Source of the DNA: Chitinophagaceae bacterium
GTDB lineage: Bacteria; Bacteroidota; Bacteroidia; Chitinophagales; Chitinophagaceae
DNA: 7,658 bases
Direction of reading: 5' to 3'
Assembly: GCA_947483345.1 (NCBI GenBank)
Contig: CANKNL010000146.1
Span: 1 to 7,658 of the forward strand
In this document: one piece after another, positions 5,985 through 7,658 of the stretch
Position numbering within the stretch: the first letter of the stretch is position 1
Layout: each line of letters starts with the position of its first letter
Position numbers and translations under genes: made by a program
The notes under the pieces: model-generated
Databases searched by the model: none
Seen by the model: only the letters and a program-made list of their open reading frames with translations
What the model was told of the DNA's origin: nothing

Positions 5985-7658
5985 ATGCGTAAATTTCAGC
6001 TGATCCTATTTCTTTTTATTAGCGCTCACAGTATAGCTCAACAGAATAAAGCCAGCATTTGGGTAGACAGTATATTTAAAACCCTAAGCCCCGACGAACA
6101 GATCGCACAATTGATGGTTGTGCGCTTATCAACCATTGATATGAGAACCAAGACGGTGACTTTTTATGACAGTGCAGTGGCTGAACTGGTAAAACAATAT
6201 AATGTTGGTGGGGTTTGTCTTTTCCAGGGAAGCCCGGTAAAACAGGCCCATATTTTAAACAGTCTGCAGGCCATGGCAAAAACGCCCATACTGATGTGTA
6301 TTGATGCCGAATGGGGGCTAGGGATGCGTATGATCGACAGTGTATTGCCATTACCCCGCCAAATGATGCTGGGGGCCGTGCAGGATTCTAATATTGCTTA
6401 TCAATACGGCAGAATAGTTGCAGAGCAATGTAAGCGGGTTGGCATACAGGTTAACTATGCCCCTGTTGTGGATGTCAATAATAATCCCAATAACCCGGTT
6501 ATTAATGATCGTAGTTTTGGAGAAGATAAATATAAAGTGGCGGCCTTTGGCATACAATATATGAAGGGTATGCAGGATAATGGCGTGATGGCCTGTGCCA
6601 AACATTTTCCCGGTCATGGTGATGTGGCCGTCGATTCTCACCTAGACCTACCCGTTATCAATAAATCTATGGCACAGCTGGAATCACTCGAACTGTATCC
6701 TTTCCGGCAGATATTTAAAGCAGGCATTGGAAGTGTGATGGTCGCACACCTCTATATACCTGCCATTGATACAGCAGCAAACAGGGCCACTTCTTTATCA
6801 AAAAATAATGTCACCAATTTATTAAGAACCGAAATCGGTTACCAGGGATTAACTTTTACCGATGCCCTGGGCATGCAGGGCGTAAATAAATTTTTTCCGG
6901 ATGGCGCCGCTTCTGTGGAATCATTAATTGCAGGCAATGATATGCTTTGTTTACCGGGTGATGTACCACAGGCCATTTTCAAAATCAAAGCCGCTATAGA
7001 TAGCGGGAAGCTAAGCTGGGCCGATATTGAACGACATTGCAAAAAAGTATTAATGTCAAAATATCAGTATGGCCTTTCAAAACTACAACCCATAAATACC
7101 GATAACCTCACCAACGATTTAAACAGCAAAGTGCCTTTCATGCGTAAACTGATTGCAGAGAATGCCCTGACTGTTTTGAAAAAAACCGATGCCGGGTTTT
7201 TCCCTATGCCGGCTTACCTCAATCAGGAAAAAGCTGATGTGGTTTATGTAAGTATTGGAACCGGCAGTGATAATGCATTTGCCAGTCGCATGCGCAGCGA
7301 TTATCAAGCAGATGTTATTTATTTCGATTATAAACAGGATTCTACAACAATTACGGCAACCGTTGATTCCATTAAAAAGCAATACAAAAAAGTGATCATC
7401 GGTATTCATGCTTACAACCGTACGCCAGCCAATAATTTCGGTATCAGTAAAAATGCCATTGATCTGGTAATCCAATTACAACAACATACCAATGCAGCAA
7501 CATTTGTATTTGGAAATCCGTATGCCATAAAAAACTGGTGCGATGCAAAAAACATGATTGCCTGTTATGAAGATGACAGTATCATACACAACGCCGCAAT
7601 AGATCTGTTACAGGGAAAGATTGGGGCCAAAGGGAAATTGCCGGTTACGGTTTGTGAG
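5985..7658 (+). CDS. Secreted glycoside hydrolase family 3, NagZ-type beta-N-acetylglucosaminidase (3' partial)
   Basis: The frame opens at ATG 5985 and stays open for 558 codons to the window end, so the C-terminus is missing. Residues 1-18 are a Sec signal peptide (MRKFQ, hydrophobic core, SIA before Gln19) with no lipobox Cys, placing the enzyme in the periplasm or outside, unlike cytosolic E. coli NagZ. Residues about 35-365 form the GH3 TIM barrel: IDAEWG (106-111), NDRSFGED (174-181), KHFPGHGD (206-213) and the NagZ-specific DSH at 217-219, whose Asp/His dyad acts as acid/base. FTDALGM (291-297) contains the nucleophile Asp293. The KHFPGHG...DSH loop separates these enzymes from beta-glucosidases. 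They remove N-acetylglucosamine from peptidoglycan fragments. The alpha/beta GH3 C-terminal domain follows from about residue 385 (IAENALTVLKK) to the edge. In Bacteroidota such proteins are often near 1000 residues with a beta-lactamase-like serine hydrolase domain at the end; whether this one has it cannot be seen. It is divergent from mutL. No clear own promoter box was found in the spacer. Confidence 0.92.
   Translation, partial: MRKFQLILFLFISAHSIAQQNKASIWVDSIFKTLSPDEQIAQLMVVRLSTIDMRTKTVTFYDSAVAELVKQYNVGGVCLFQGSPVKQAHILNSLQAMAKTPILMCIDAEWGLGMRMIDSVLPLPRQMMLGAVQDSNIAYQYGRIVAEQCKRVGIQVNYAPVVDVNNNPNNPVINDRSFGEDKYKVAAFGIQYMKGMQDNGVMACAKHFPGHGDVAVDSHLDLPVINKSMAQLESLELYPFRQIFKAGIGSVMVAHLYIPAIDTAANRATSLSKNNVTNLLRTEIGYQGLTFTDALGMQGVNKFFPDGAASVESLIAGNDMLCLPGDVPQAIFKIKAAIDSGKLSWADIERHCKKVLMSKYQYGLSKLQPINTDNLTNDLNSKVPFMRKLIAENALTVLKKTDAGFFPMPAYLNQEKADVVYVSIGTGSDNAFASRMRSDYQADVIYFDYKQDSTTITATVDSIKKQYKKVIIGIHAYNRTPANNFGISKNAIDLVIQLQQHTNAATFVFGNPYAIKNWCDAKNMIACYEDDSIIHNAAIDLLQGKIGAKGKLPVTVCE

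Noticed and set aside
6076..7475. Minus-strand frames of 67-118 residues inside the GH3 gene
   Set aside because: The plus strand here encodes a continuous GH3 protein with catalytic motifs; the minus frames match nothing recognisable.

Overview
The window looks like chromosomal DNA from a member of the Bacteroidota, most likely of the Chitinophagaceae/Sphingobacteriales type. Four things point there: an AT-rich composition; a multi-PKD secreted protein ending in a type IX secretion (T9SS) sorting domain; a MutL of Bacteroidota type; and a TAnnTTTG-type -7 promoter element upstream of mutL. The genus call is an inference from overall look, not from a marker gene.

Layout, left to right. Positions 1-1353 (+) hold the 3'-most 450 codons of a PBP4/DacB-family D-alanyl-D-alanine carboxypeptidase; its start lies outside the window. 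Positions 1445-3937 (+) hold an 830-residue exported protein made of eight PKD-like repeats, most carrying four cysteines at equivalent places, and a C-terminal T9SS sorting domain. Positions 3938-4083 lie between convergent genes and hold a hairpin terminator usable from both sides, followed by an imperfect palindromic GCAGAG-rich element that resembles a dispersed intergenic repeat. Positions 4084-5922 (-) hold mutL, with a TTG start. A 62-bp divergent spacer carries the likely mutL promoter. From 5985 to the end (+) runs a secreted glycoside hydrolase family 3 protein of NagZ type, open at the window edge.

The genes do not form one pathway. The PBP4-like enzyme and the GH3 enzyme both act on peptidoglycan in the cell envelope, the PKD protein is probably surface-anchored or released through T9SS, and MutL is cytoplasmic DNA repair. 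They occupy separate transcription units: a plus-strand pair (dacB, then the PKD gene 91 bp later), mutL on the minus strand, and GH3 divergent from mutL.

I see no clear undescribed system. The most interesting points are the four-cysteine PKD array, the degenerate endonuclease motif (Asp to His) of MutL, the long homopolymer tracts inside mutL, and the intergenic palindromic element. No tRNA, rRNA, CRISPR array or transposase was recognised.
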